DNA from: Bryopsis sp. KO-2023
Taxonomy: Eukaryota; Chlorophyta; Ulvophyceae; Bryopsidales; Bryopsidaceae
DNA length: 64,000 nucleotides
Assembly (NCBI GenBank): GCA_030272585.1
Contig: BSYQ01000011.1
Span: 310,001 to 374,000 of the forward strand
Direction of reading: 5' to 3'
The translations under genes and the position numbers were made by a program. The notes below the pieces were generated by a model. The model did not search any database. It was not told the origin of the DNA and saw only the letters and a program-made list of their open reading frames with translations. Below, in pieces: positions 34,816-44,184 of this stretch. Positions within the stretch are counted from its first letter, which is position 1, and each line of letters opens with the position of its first letter.

Positions 34816-37007
34816 GCGCTGGGGACAGCATGAGCCTGGGGACCGAAGAAGATCCCCCTCCGGTGCAAGGCGTATTTGTGCAAAACAATATCCAGCACAA
34901 CGTCCAGAACGTGCACCACGTGGAGGTGAACCAAGACGAGACCTCTATCACCGTAGCCCAGCTGGCGGCCAACACCGAAGAATGGGCGGGACGTACTCAG
35001 GCCGAGCTGTACCAGGCACTCAACGAAGTGCGAGGAGAACTCCATCATACCCGCGAAGAAGCCGAAGCTCGACAATGGCAAGTGGCCAACGAGCAGGCCG
35101 ACGCCATGAACACGGCCCTCGAGAACCAGAGAGCCGAACTGGAGGACCATCACTGGGAGGACCGCGTTCGGTTGGAAGAGGAGTTCATCCGACGGCTCGA
35201 GCACCTCAAAGCCGAGAACGGACATCTCGTGGCCGAAATGGAAGAACGTATGCACCTGGCCCAAGAACGTGCGGCCGCCAAGGCGGCTCAAGATTTCCAA
35301 GACCTTGGAGCCCGGACCGAGAGGCTCACATTACAAGTGGCAGACCAGCGGGCCGCTGTCGAGACGCTCGGGGTCGAAACGAAGTGTCTACGGGAAGACT
35401 ACCCATCCGTGGACGAGCTCGTGAAGTTATGGTCCAAGCAAGTTCCAGCGCAGCCCCAAGTCATTCCTGTGTACATGGCCGGAGCCGGAACCCAAACTGT
35501 GACCCAAACTACACAAGCGCCACCCGGACCACCCCCGTCTTCCAGTTTTCAAGACGCGCCCCTTGTTTCTCCCATCATCAGCAATGCACCCGCGGTACCT
35601 ATTCTCGCGCCACCCAGTGGAGTGCCCAACCAACGGCGAGCCGGACCACCACCAGGACCTGTCATTCGAGAGCCCGGTTCTGCACCAACGGGCGGGCCGA
35701 GGCCGAGCCGAAGAGACCCAGCGGCCGCCGCGAGGCCACCCAGCGGCCAGAACCAAGCCACCAATCCTACACCGCCATCCGGCCAAGGACCTCCCATAGC
35801 ACCACGTCAAGAACCACCCCCTGGACCCAGTCAACCACAGGGAGTTGGAGCTGTCGGATTCAATTCGGGAACGGACCCGTTTGCGGGCCTGGGTTCCTAT
35901 GCCTCAGTTGGACAGCAAGACCCCAACTCCGGATTCCGAGACGCTCCAAGAAGACGGCGGCCAGGAGGAGGAGGCGGGGACGATGGTGATGGAGGTGGCG
36001 GGCCGAATGGACCAGGAGGATCTGGCGGGCCGAATGGACCTGGTGGGCCGAATGGACCGGGAGGAGGACCAAATGGACCTGGCGGCGGGCCGAACGGACC
36101 TGGAGGTCCCGGAGGACCTGGCGGACCGGGAGGACCGTTTGGACCACAATTACCCGGAGGGCCACAAGACGCACCAGGAGGCAATGGCCTAAGGCAAGTC
36201 AAATTGCCTATGCCACGAGCCTTCAACGGTACCGCCAACGTTACCGATTGGCTGATGCGCATGGGCCGATGGTTCCGTGCCCAAGCCATCCCAGAAGCAT
36301 ACTGGCTCCAAGTAATCTGTGCCAACACGGAGGGGCCTGCGGCCGAGTGGATGAACTTGACCGAGCTTAAAGTGATGGAGGGCCGGAGGCAACCATTTGC
36401 CGACTGGCGTGCGTGGGCCGAGGAGGCTCGAAAATTATTCCAACCAACTACCACCTCTGAACATGCCCGAGTTGAGTTACGAACTCTCAGGCAGACCACC
36501 TCGGTGAAGGACTATATCAAGCGCTACAACAGCGTTTGCTTCAGGATACCGGATATGAGTGACGCTGAAGCATACAGTGCATTCACAGCGGGCTTGCGCG
36601 AGCCGATTCGAAGTCAAGTGGTTGGCTTCATTCGGGACGACGTACAGGCCGCGATCGAGATGGCCGAACGCCTGGATGGTATTCGAGGACTCCACAACTC
36701 GGGAGGAGGCCGAGGAGGCGGTCAGCAGCGTTGGAATAGGCGATCAAGAGTTAACAGTATTGGCACCAAAGCCGAAGGGGATCGTATTAATTACATTGGA
36801 GGCAACCGTGGTGGAGGATCAAGTCGTGGCCGAGGCCGAGGCCGTGGCCGCAGTGGGGGAAGATTTGGAGGCCGAGGAGGAGGAGGCCGATCTACCACAC
36901 CAAGTGGAAGAGGAGGCCGGGGTGGGATATCATGCTACTTATGCGGAGGAGACCATGGGATCAGAAATTGCCCCAAGCTCTCGGCCGCAAAGCGTTCGAT
37001 AAACTGA
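34752..37007 (+). CDS. gag: Chromovirus Gag with coiled coil, RGG and zinc knuckle
   Basis: 751 aa. Residues about 75-220 form a long charged coiled coil (LAANTEEWAGRTQAELYQAL). They are followed by a Pro-rich stretch and a Gly/Pro/Asn repeat tract (about 415-475). Then comes the Ty3-type capsid region (about 483-645; LPMPRAFNG, WLMRMGRWFRAQ, VKDYIKRYNSVCF), an RG-rich nucleic-acid-binding patch (GRGRGRGRSGGRFGG) and a CX2CX3HX4C zinc knuckle (CYLCGGDHGIRNC). The X3 spacing, instead of X4, is also known from plant chromoviruses. Gag forms the virus-like particle and packages element RNA. Pol overlaps its end by 76 nt in the -1 frame. The N-terminal coiled coil is unusually long for a Gypsy Gag. 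Confidence 0.9.
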   Translation: MDLIPYEPAEAIAYPDGVEEMSAGDSMSLGTEEDPPPVQGVFVQNNIQHNVQNVHHVEVNQDETSITVAQLAANTEEWAGRTQAELYQALNEVRGELHHTREEAEARQWQVANEQADAMNTALENQRAELEDHHWEDRVRLEEEFIRRLEHLKAENGHLVAEMEERMHLAQERAAAKAAQDFQDLGARTERLTLQVADQRAAVETLGVETKCLREDYPSVDELVKLWSKQVPAQPQVIPVYMAGAGTQTVTQTTQAPPGPPPSSSFQDAPLVSPIISNAPAVPILAPPSGVPNQRRAGPPPGPVIREPGSAPTGGPRPSRRDPAAAARPPSGQNQATNPTPPSGQGPPIAPRQEPPPGPSQPQGVGAVGFNSGTDPFAGLGSYASVGQQDPNSGFRDAPRRRRPGGGGGDDGDGGGGPNGPGGSGGPNGPGGPNGPGGGPNGPGGGPNGPGGPGGPGGPGGPFGPQLPGGPQDAPGGNGLRQVKLPMPRAFNGTANVTDWLMRMGRWFRAQAIPEAYWLQVICANTEGPAAEWMNLTELKVMEGRRQPFADWRAWAEEARKLFQPTTTSEHARVELRTLRQTTSVKDYIKRYNSVCFRIPDMSDAEAYSAFTAGLREPIRSQVVGFIRDDVQAAIEMAERLDGIRGLHNSGGGRGGGQQRWNRRSRVNSIGTKAEGDRINYIGGNRGGGSSRGRGRGRGRSGGRFGGRGGGGRSTTPSGRGGRGGISCYLCGGDHGIRNCPKLSAAKRSIN

Positions 37008-40000
37008 AGGTCCGGGGCGCGAGGCCACCTACCCTGGACACAAATGCGGGTGGTATCAGGGCCGAGGTTCCGGAAGATTTTGGGGAGGAGCAAGCAGATG
37101 GAGTAGAAGATAGAAAAATAGCCAAGAGCGTTACTTGGCAGGATAAGGCGGAAGAGCATGTAAAACGGATAAACACCAGCTCCAGCTCGCATAGTTCCGA
37201 GACTGCAGCGCGAGCCGAGTCCCTTGGAACAGGACTCAGTAAGGGAGCCGATGGTACTGGCCATACACGGCCCGGGGTATCATCTAGGGAACCACCACCT
37301 ACTGTACAGCTCGGCCCGCAAGGCAACCGAGAGGTGGAGGATTCCAATCAAGTGCCGGGGGCACTAAGTCGAGCCGACTCTGCAGTGGCCGACAATTTTT
37401 CTTTTATAGCTCGGACAGGCAACACCTGTTCGAAGGGGCGTTTCACTGGCTTCGAAATAGCCATTCAAGTGGGGAACAAGCCGGTGACAGCATATGTGGA
37501 TAGCGGGAGCTGGGAAAACTATGTCTCCACCGAGACACAAACCCGGCTGGGATTGGAGGCGATTGGGCAGCGCCGCACCCTGGTCATGGCGGATGGTTCC
37601 AAGGGCGAAACCCAGGGCCGAGCCGAGAATGTCCGATTTCGTTCCGGCCAAGCCACATTTGTTTCGGACTTCCATATCTTCCCGGATATGGCGTACGAAA
37701 TGATATTGGGCATTCCGTGGCTCGTAGCCGAGAATCCGGATCTTTGCTTCCGGACAAGGACGATCACGGTTCAGCGGGGAAGGACACGTATTTCCCTTCC
37801 TCTGGCTCTAACGGACAAACCACGGCCCACGGAGACGATGAACGTGGGTGACATGGAACAAACATCCGCGGCCAAGCTCATGAAGGATGCGCGTGCGGGA
37901 CAAGCGGAAGTGTTAATGGTAGTGGTCACTGAGGCCGGAACCGAACCAGCGGATGAACATACGAAGGATGATATCAGCAAGCTAGTTCGGCCGGAACTCT
38001 CAAAAGCGATTACACGGCTCTTGACCGATTACAAGCGAGTATTCGCGTCCGACCTGCCCAAAGGACCACCACCGGTCAGGAACGGACACGAATTCGAGAT
38101 CGAGTTGGAGGAAGGAACGAAGCCGATCTTTCGGCCCATGTACAAGCTTTCTCCCGCCGAACTCGCTGAGGTCCGAAAACAACTCGATTACATGTTGGAT
38201 CGAGAATTGATTCGGCCTTCCAAGAGCCCGTGGGGTGCCCCCATTCTCTTCGCTAACAAGAAGGATGGCGGACTCCGCTTTTGTATTGACTACCGTTGGA
38301 TCAACCAGCGGACAGTCAAAAATCGCTACCCACTTCCCTTGCCCGAGGAGCTTTTGGACCGCCTCCAGGGAGCCAAGGTTTTTACCCGGCTGGATTTGCG
38401 ATCGGGGTACTGGCAGATGCCGATCCGGGCCGAGGATCAGGAGAAGACCGCCTTTCGGACCCGGTATGGGCACTATGAGTACAAGGTAGTGCCCTTCGGC
38501 CTGACCAACGCGCCACCCCAGTTCATGGCGATGGTGAACGACCTCTTCCGGGATTTCCACGACAAGTTTCTTGTGGTCTTCCTGGATGACATCATCGTGT
38601 ATAGCAAGACGGAGGAGGAACACGCGGAGCACCTTCGGCTCGTGCTGGATAAGCTGGCCGAGCACAAGCTTTATGCGAAGGCGTCCAAATGTTCCATCGC
38701 CGTTAAGGAACTGGATTTCGTGGGGCATTGGATTTCGGCCGACGGTATCTCTCCACATCGCAGCAAGACCCAAGCCATCCAGGATTGGAAGCCGCTCCAG
38801 TCGGTGCCCGAGGTCAGGAGTTTCCTCGGCATGGTGTCCTACTACCGACGGTTTATTCGGGAATTCTCCCGGATCGCAGCTCCTATTCAGAAGCTCGTCA
38901 AGAAGGACCAAGCCTGGGAATGGGGTTCGGCCCAAGCCGAAGCCTTTCAAGCGCTCAAGGACCGACTCACATCGGCCCCAGTTCTCTTGATTCCTGACCC
39001 GGCCAAGCCGTATGTGGTGGCGACGGATGCCTCGGACTTCGCGTTGGGAGCTACCCTGATGCAAGGCAGCAAGGAGGAGGGCTACCAGCCCGTAGCTTTT
39101 CTAAGTCGTTCCCTCAACTCGGCCGAGCAGAAGTATTCGGCCTACGAACGGGAGCTTCTGGGGATCTCCTACGCTCTCGCTCAGTGGAGGCACTACCTGG
39201 AGGGTGCCCCAGGCGGCACCACCGTCTACACCGACCACCTCCCAGCGACCCACTTTTTGCAGCAACGTGTGCTGTCCCGGACTCAAACACGTTGGTTGAA
39301 GGCTGGCTCTTTCCAGTCCATCAAGCCGAAGATTTTATACCTTCCGGGCCGTGCTAACTTCGTGGCCGATGCGCTTTCACGCAAGCCACAGTTACGGCTC
39401 AATGCGATTTTGGGGGCCAAAATCTCGCCCGGGGAGGCACAAGACTGGCAAGCCGCCATTAAAGAGGACCCTATTCTTCGACCAATCGTGACCCAACTCG
39501 ACAATGGACAAGCAGTTCAGGGGTACACCCTGACCCCAGATGGGCTGCTCATGTATCAAGCCAAAGACATTGGAGCCGAGCCGAAAATTGTTGTGCCGGT
39601 TTCTAAACGCCAGGTGGTATTGCACGACCACCACGATGTGCCGATGGCGGGACATCCAGGGAAAGCTCGGACAGCCGAGCTTGTGAGCCGAAGACATTGG
39701 TGGAGAGGCTGGCGTCGAGCCGTGAACCATTATGTCGAATCGTGCCCCACTTGCCAAATGATGAAGACCGAGAATTCCAAGCAGAAAGGGTTGCTACACC
39801 CTCTGCCAGTTCCGGCCTACAAGTGGGAGCAGCTGACGACCGACCTCGTTACTGACTTACCGAAGTCTAACGGGTACACGGCCGTGGCTGTCTTTGTGGA
39901 TCGGCTCACGAAGATGTGCAAGTTCGTCCCGTGCACCAAGGAGGTTTCGGCGAAAGGATATGCCGAGCTCTTTCTCTCCAAAGTATTCCCCACCTCAGGG

Positions 40001-40891
40001 ATACCGGAAGTTATCGTGTCTGATCGAGACCCAAGATTTACGAGCCAGTTCTACAAGGAGTTGTTTCGGCTCGTGGGCACCGATCTAAGGATGTCGACCG
40101 CTCACCATCCGCAATCTGATGGACAGAGCGAAGTTACAATCCGAACACTGGAGAACTTCCTTCGGCCCTACATTGAAGCAAGGCCGGAGACATGGAGCGA
40201 ATACCTCAGCACGGCCGAATTTGCTGCAAACAATTCGGTCAACGCCAGCACCAAATACACCCCTTTCTACCTGATGTATGGGCAACACCCAAGAGGCCTG
40301 GAGGCCGACCGGCCGAGTACCAACGTGGAGGCGGCCGAGGCCATGGTGAGCCGAATGAACCGAGACCTGGAGGAGGCCAAAGTAAACTACGCTTCGGCCC
40401 AGGAGACCATGTGTGAGAGCGCCAACAAAAAGAGGCGACATGTGGAATTCGCAGTGGGACAGGAGGTTTGCCTCCGAAGTGCCCACCTCCCTCTGGCCGT
40501 AACCAAGCACATTCCGGCCAAGGTCAGGCGACGGTTCATCGGGCCGTTCAAGGTTGAGGCCGTAATATCACCAGTGGCCTATAGGCTCGACCTCCCACCA
40601 GGCTGGAGGCTTCACCCTACATTCCACGTCTCCAAGCTCAAGGAATACAAGCGGTCCGAGGAGTTCGTGCGGGATGCACCTCCCGGCCCGGCTCTTATCG
40701 ATGAGCTGGATGGAGAAGAGGAATACGAAGTGGAGGCTATTGTCAGGGAGAAAGGAAAGGGAAGAGGAAAACGTTATTTGGTTTGCTGGAAAGGATACCA
40801 ACCCCATGAGGCAACATGGGAGCCGAAGGAGAGTCTGACACATTGTTCAGATCTGCTGGCCGAGTTCGTTGCACGAACGGGCCGAGCATGA
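36932..40891 (+). CDS. pol: Chromovirus Pol: protease, RT, RNase H, integrase, chromodomain
   Basis: 1319 aa, intact. Aspartic protease with DSG (YVDSGSWENY, about residue 189) and MILGIPWL. Reverse transcriptase with FCIDYRWIN, TRLDLRSGYWQ and FLDD (about 550). RNase H with all acidic residues (ATDASDF, YERELLGI, VYTDH, NFVADALS). Integrase with an H-H-C-C finger (HHDVPMAGHPGK, CPTCQMM) and a D,D35E core (TTDLVTDL, VSDRDPRF, SDGQSEVT). A GPF module (RRFIGPFKVEAV) follows. A C-terminal chromodomain (YEVEAIV, YLVCWKGYQPHEATWEP) keeps the aromatic residues expected to bind methylated H3K9 and steer integration to heterochromatin. It begins in the -1 frame of gag, so expression probably needs -1 frameshifting. 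I could not identify a canonical slippery heptamer in the overlap. Confidence 0.96.
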   Translation: MLLMRRRPWDQKLPQALGRKAFDKLKVRGARPPTLDTNAGGIRAEVPEDFGEEQADGVEDRKIAKSVTWQDKAEEHVKRINTSSSSHSSETAARAESLGTGLSKGADGTGHTRPGVSSREPPPTVQLGPQGNREVEDSNQVPGALSRADSAVADNFSFIARTGNTCSKGRFTGFEIAIQVGNKPVTAYVDSGSWENYVSTETQTRLGLEAIGQRRTLVMADGSKGETQGRAENVRFRSGQATFVSDFHIFPDMAYEMILGIPWLVAENPDLCFRTRTITVQRGRTRISLPLALTDKPRPTETMNVGDMEQTSAAKLMKDARAGQAEVLMVVVTEAGTEPADEHTKDDISKLVRPELSKAITRLLTDYKRVFASDLPKGPPPVRNGHEFEIELEEGTKPIFRPMYKLSPAELAEVRKQLDYMLDRELIRPSKSPWGAPILFANKKDGGLRFCIDYRWINQRTVKNRYPLPLPEELLDRLQGAKVFTRLDLRSGYWQMPIRAEDQEKTAFRTRYGHYEYKVVPFGLTNAPPQFMAMVNDLFRDFHDKFLVVFLDDIIVYSKTEEEHAEHLRLVLDKLAEHKLYAKASKCSIAVKELDFVGHWISADGISPHRSKTQAIQDWKPLQSVPEVRSFLGMVSYYRRFIREFSRIAAPIQKLVKKDQAWEWGSAQAEAFQALKDRLTSAPVLLIPDPAKPYVVATDASDFALGATLMQGSKEEGYQPVAFLSRSLNSAEQKYSAYERELLGISYALAQWRHYLEGAPGGTTVYTDHLPATHFLQQRVLSRTQTRWLKAGSFQSIKPKILYLPGRANFVADALSRKPQLRLNAILGAKISPGEAQDWQAAIKEDPILRPIVTQLDNGQAVQGYTLTPDGLLMYQAKDIGAEPKIVVPVSKRQVVLHDHHDVPMAGHPGKARTAELVSRRHWWRGWRRAVNHYVESCPTCQMMKTENSKQKGLLHPLPVPAYKWEQLTTDLVTDLPKSNGYTAVAVFVDRLTKMCKFVPCTKEVSAKGYAELFLSKVFPTSGIPEVIVSDRDPRFTSQFYKELFRLVGTDLRMSTAHHPQSDGQSEVTIRTLENFLRPYIEARPETWSEYLSTAEFAANNSVNASTKYTPFYLMYGQHPRGLEADRPSTNVEAAEAMVSRMNRDLEEAKVNYASAQETMCESANKKRRHVEFAVGQEVCLRSAHLPLAVTKHIPAKVRRRFIGPFKVEAVISPVAYRLDLPPGWRLHPTFHVSKLKEYKRSEEFVRDAPPGPALIDELDGEEEYEVEAIVREKGKGRGKRYLVCWKGYQPHEATWEPKESLTHCSDLLAEFVARTGRA

Positions 40892-41210
40892 CTGGAGGAA
40901 GCTTCTGATGCAACTGACGAGGGTGATGGGGGAGTTGGAAGTCATGATGACGAACTGATGAGGTCAACCTCGGCCGGAATGGGACGGTACCTCAAACGAG
41001 GCGGTACCTCGGAAGTTCGGAGGGAATTCCCATCCCTCGTCACATCAGAGTGTACCTTTCAGTTGCGCACTGTGTCTGACCAGTACCTCATCGGCGAATT
41101 TAAGGAGAAGTAACGAAGGCGCTACAGAAAGCCTTTGTTTGATTGAGTCAGAGAAAAAAAAGAGAGAGAGCCCACACGGCCGAACACAGAAAAGAAAGGA
41201 AAGAGGAGCC

Positions 41211-42434
41211 ATGGATCTGACAGCGGCCAACTTGGAGCGATTTCTGCAGGACGCGCGACAGTCCACTGAGCAGAAGAACAAGCTCGAGGCCGAACTCGCC
41301 GAATGGCAAAATAGGGCCAACGGGGCGGAGAAGCGGGCAAAAGCCGCTGAGGAGAAAGTGGCTCAGTTGGAGGAACAGCTGAAAACGCAGCGCTTGGATG
41401 CGTTTCGGCAAGCAGCAGTGTGGGGGCAGGAAAGGGAAAGGCTGGCGAAAACAGCCATGACCGAGGCTATCGACACCCTGAACCGTGGACTGCAGCGTAT
41501 GGAAATGGACCAACCGCTGGCCGAGGAAAAAGAAAAAGAAAAAGAGCACGTGGAAACCGAAACGGTGGAGGACTCGGTACAAGAAGAAGTCGCTGCGGAG
41601 AGGCCACCAGAGGGACCATCGTCAACCCCACTGAAGGTGGTGGTCCCGCGACGAAAAAGGTCAAGGAAGCTCAAAGGCCGAGGGGTGGGGAGGTTCATCC
41701 TGGACGAGGCCATGGAGGTGGACCAGGCTGAGGCCGAGGGGGAGGACGAGCAGCAGCTGTGGGATTACACGGAGGACCCATATGCGGATTTGGACGAAGC
41801 TCTTCCCCCGAGGCCGAAGCCTGGTCCCGTCCTGCTCTCAGGGAGTGAGGATGACCCCATTTCGGAGGAGCCTCCGAAAGCGTCGTCCCTACCTCCACCA
41901 CCACCTCCAGCGACTGTCCCGACCACCTTCGCCTGCGCAGCTTGCGCATACCCGAGGGAAGCTCCCCGTCCAGGATTGGATCGCGTGCTCTGCGAAAAAG
42001 GGCATCTTTTGTGCAAAAAACACAATGTGGGGTTGAGGATCGCGGCCAGGGCGGGAGCCCTCATCTCGGCCGACGAATCAGGAGGACCTTACCTCCCGCG
42101 CATACAGGACCTCATCGGCGAGGGAACCCAAGGCGTCAAGCCGATCCTCCCCTTCGACGCCCCACTCCCGGATTGTCCAAGCTGTACCAAGGCAGCGCTG
42201 AAGGGTCGTTGGCCTGGCAAGCTTAAAGAACAGGTCGGCACCTGGAACGACCAGTATTTCCAGGCTCTCGGCTTGGAACTCCCAGGAGCAGCAAGATCGC
42301 ACCGCCAGCCGAGCCACCCACCACCATCACCAGACCAACCATCGGCACCTTCCTCGGCGACTCGTCTCCCGCTCCCTCCACACAGCCCAGCAACGTCCAA
42401 GAGGCATGGGCCGAGAACCAGGTCGCAGAAATAG
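41211..42434 (+). CDS. Chromovirus accessory ORF: coiled coil plus RING-like finger
   Basis: 407 aa from an ATG in a good context (GAGCCATGG); the frame opens earlier at 41139. It starts 320 nt after pol, where retroviruses carry env, but has no signal peptide or membrane helix. Residues 1-110 form a charged coiled coil (LERFLQDARQ, AEEKVAQLEEQL). Next come an acidic stretch, a basic patch (RRKRSRKLKGRG), an acidic region and a Pro-rich linker. A Cys/His array then follows: C242-x2-C245-x15-C261-x3-H265-x2-C268-x2-H271-x50-C322-x2-C325. The core CEKGHLLCKKH is RING-like (C-x3-H-x2-C-x2-C/H), with His at ligand six. The tail is Ser/Pro-rich. RING proteins usually recruit ubiquitin E2 enzymes, so a ubiquitin-ligase or assembly role is possible but inferred. 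A treble-clef finger of another kind is the alternative. Confidence 0.8.
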   Translation: MDLTAANLERFLQDARQSTEQKNKLEAELAEWQNRANGAEKRAKAAEEKVAQLEEQLKTQRLDAFRQAAVWGQERERLAKTAMTEAIDTLNRGLQRMEMDQPLAEEKEKEKEHVETETVEDSVQEEVAAERPPEGPSSTPLKVVVPRRKRSRKLKGRGVGRFILDEAMEVDQAEAEGEDEQQLWDYTEDPYADLDEALPPRPKPGPVLLSGSEDDPISEEPPKASSLPPPPPPATVPTTFACAACAYPREAPRPGLDRVLCEKGHLLCKKHNVGLRIAARAGALISADESGGPYLPRIQDLIGEGTQGVKPILPFDAPLPDCPSCTKAALKGRWPGKLKEQVGTWNDQYFQALGLELPGAARSHRQPSHPPPSPDQPSAPSSATRLPLPPHSPATSKRHGPRTRSQK

Positions 42435-42968
42435 GCGAACTGGGATCGGGAACGAAAGAGAGAAGGGCAAGGGATGTTTGGGTGTTTTACAGTGTAATGG
42501 TGGGAGACTGGGATTGGGCTGAGTTTTCTGTTGATTTTACTTTTCTGGATAAGGGACATTCAGATCCAGAACTGGGTTATTTTGTTTTGAGTTCTGACCC
42601 AATGGTTTTTTTATACAATGGTTTTTATACAGTGGATTGGCCAGGCTGGGTCAATCACCTGCTTTCTGGATACTTATAAGGGAATCTGAATTTGGACCTT
42701 ATGGATTGCTTTGTGCAAACAGTTAGCTGGTTACAGTACATGATTCGGCCTGCAGGTGGCAGCCTTATCATTTGGTTGATTTTTGTTGATAATTCGCTTC
42801 GAGTTTTTGAACACTCTTTTAATTCAGCGAAGGTTAAACATTATTTGACTCCCTTAAAAGCTAAAGGCTTGTTGGATGCCTTGAAAGCGTTTTTGTGTGT
42901 GTCTATGCGTATGTGTGAGTGTAACCCCCAAATTTCGGTTACTTGGGTACGCGAGGCGCGTACTTGCG

Positions 42969-42983
42969 TGGGGGGGGAGTGGT
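42969..42983 (+). other. Polypurine tract of the chromovirus
   Basis: A G-rich purine run (TGGGGGGGGAGTGG) ends immediately before the 3' LTR, the normal place for plus-strand DNA priming. Confidence 0.75.
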
Positions 42984-43371
42984 TGATACGAACGTCCGTC
43001 GTATGACACGTGGTTCGGCCCACTCACCCAACACGTGGTTCGGCCTGACAGTAGTCGGACCGAACCAGCTCACCATCATCATAGTCACACATTAAGGGAG
43101 AGGTCCAGGCCGCCTCTGAGGTGGCAACCCTCAGTTCGGCCTGGAGCCTCACATTCAGCTTAGGGTCCATTAGGACACGGCCAAGGGGCCATTAGAACGC
43201 TGAGTTGGATGAAAGGGTTGGACAGGCTGTCGGCCCGGCCGAATACTTATTCGGCCCGGACCACAGCCTCATTGTAACTTGGACTATTGTAAAGTTCCTT
43301 GTTTGAAGGTGTTTCCGTGCTCTAGACGTAAGTCCACTCGACTAGTCTATCTTGTTCCAACGTTTGTATCA
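42984..43371 (+). repeat. 3' LTR of the chromovirus
   Basis: 388 bp; by eye I found no difference from the 5' LTR. Followed by ATACC, the right copy of the target duplication. Confidence 0.95.
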
Positions 43372-43376
43372 ATACC
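43372..43376. repeat. Target-site duplication, right copy (ATACC)
   Basis: Matches 33898-33902 exactly, marking the end of the chromovirus insertion. Confidence 0.9.
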
Positions 43377-43773
43377 CATTTTCAACCTCTTCAAACCTGC
43401 TCTCATTACTGGGGATTTGTGAGGATTCATATTAACACATTTTTCCACAATACAGCCAATTTCAATAGGTTTGAACAACATTTCCTTACATCGAAGAGAA
43501 GGTTCAATCAATTTCCTAAAGACAAAATTTAGAGTATCGAAGAAAAGGTTTAATCGATTTCCTGAAGACAAATTTCAGAGTACTAGTATTACCAAAAAAA
43601 AATAAAATAAAAATGATAAACAAAAATAAAGTCAGAATGAAATTTCCTCAAATGAAATTGGAAGGCAAGACGGGGCTGACGCTCTCCTCAGTGTGGAAAT
43701 TCCACCTACTCATCACCTGACACACGAAAACAAAACGAACTCTCAGTCAGAAGTTACTCCCACGTGACTTTCA
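43377..43773. other. Host spacer between the two retrotransposons
   Basis: About 400 bp of AT-rich sequence without a gene. It contains a two-copy tandem repeat of about 46 bp at 43490-43580. Confidence 0.5.
43490..43580. repeat. Two-copy 46-bp tandem repeat
   Basis: Units 43490-43535 and 43536-43580 share ATCGAAGARAAGGTT, CAATTT/CGATTTCCT and GAAGACAAA-type blocks with several substitutions, indicating an older duplication. Confidence 0.7.
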
Positions 43774-43830
43774 CATTAAATCACTTAGTTTGCTTCTTTT
43801 CCTTTCCCGAAACCCAATAATAATTTGAAT
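43774..43830 (-). repeat. Split direct repeat B2
   Basis: 57 bp starting (plus strand) CATTAAATCACTTAGTTTGC and ending AATTTGAAT. It differs from B1 at one position (C for T within the TTTTTCTTTCCC run). It forms the 3' end of the element. Confidence 0.92.
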
Positions 43831-43953
43831 GCCTTACACTTGCTTTGATCGTTCGTTCAAACATATCACAAAATCTGTCCCAATAATACTCTAATAATAC
43901 TTAATACCTAACAAGAGAAACAAACTAAGGGGATCCAAATCTGGGTGGGTGGG

Positions 43954-44116
43954 AGAAAACGAGATGAAACTACAGCTCCCAACTGTGAATAAATACTAAC
44001 TGCTGCTCAAAAGCACACTGCCAGCCTATCACATCTTGGAACTAGTCTTTTCCCACCCTGGAGCCGAGACTCACTCGTTATTTAATCTCCTCTACTTAAT
44101 GTAACGTCCCATTAAA
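43954..44116 (-). repeat. Split direct repeat A2
   Basis: 163 bp matching A1 (48073-48235) along its whole length by eye; starts AGAAAACGAGATGAAACT and ends CATTAAA on the plus strand. It overlaps B1 by seven bases. Confidence 0.93.
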
Positions 44117-44166
44117 TCACTTAGTTTGCTTCTTTTTCTTTCCCGAAACCCAATAATAATTTGAAT
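44110..44166 (-). repeat. Split direct repeat B1
   Basis: 57-bp partner of B2, directly downstream of the recombinase stop codon (44185) in element orientation. Confidence 0.92.
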
Positions 44167-44184
44167 CCCATATGTCCCACTAAC

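Larger units (their letters stand above)
33903..43371 (+). mobile_element. Full-length Ty3/Gypsy chromovirus LTR retrotransposon
   Basis: A 9469-bp element bounded by 388-bp LTRs that I read as identical, with TGATAC...GTATCA ends and a 5-bp target duplication. Inside, in order: a primer-binding site, a small ORF, gag, pol overlapping gag in the -1 frame, an accessory ORF with coiled coil and RING-like finger, and a purine tract. Pol order is protease, RT, RNase H, integrase, chromodomain. Integrase before the end of pol with a C-terminal chromodomain defines chromoviruses, which are found in plants, algae, fungi and some animals. Open frames and matching LTRs indicate a recent, perhaps still competent copy. 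Its GC content is clearly above that of the host introns around it. Confidence 0.97.

Noticed and set aside
34514-35989. 491-codon plus-strand open frame overlapping gag
   Set aside because: It lies in another frame of the gag coiled-coil and Pro-rich region; its Arg/Ser/Pro-heavy product is what the high-GC gag codons give when misread.
38000-39064. 354-codon minus-strand open frame inside pol
   Set aside because: Antisense shadow of the RT-RNase H region; no domain, and pol itself is intact with all motifs.
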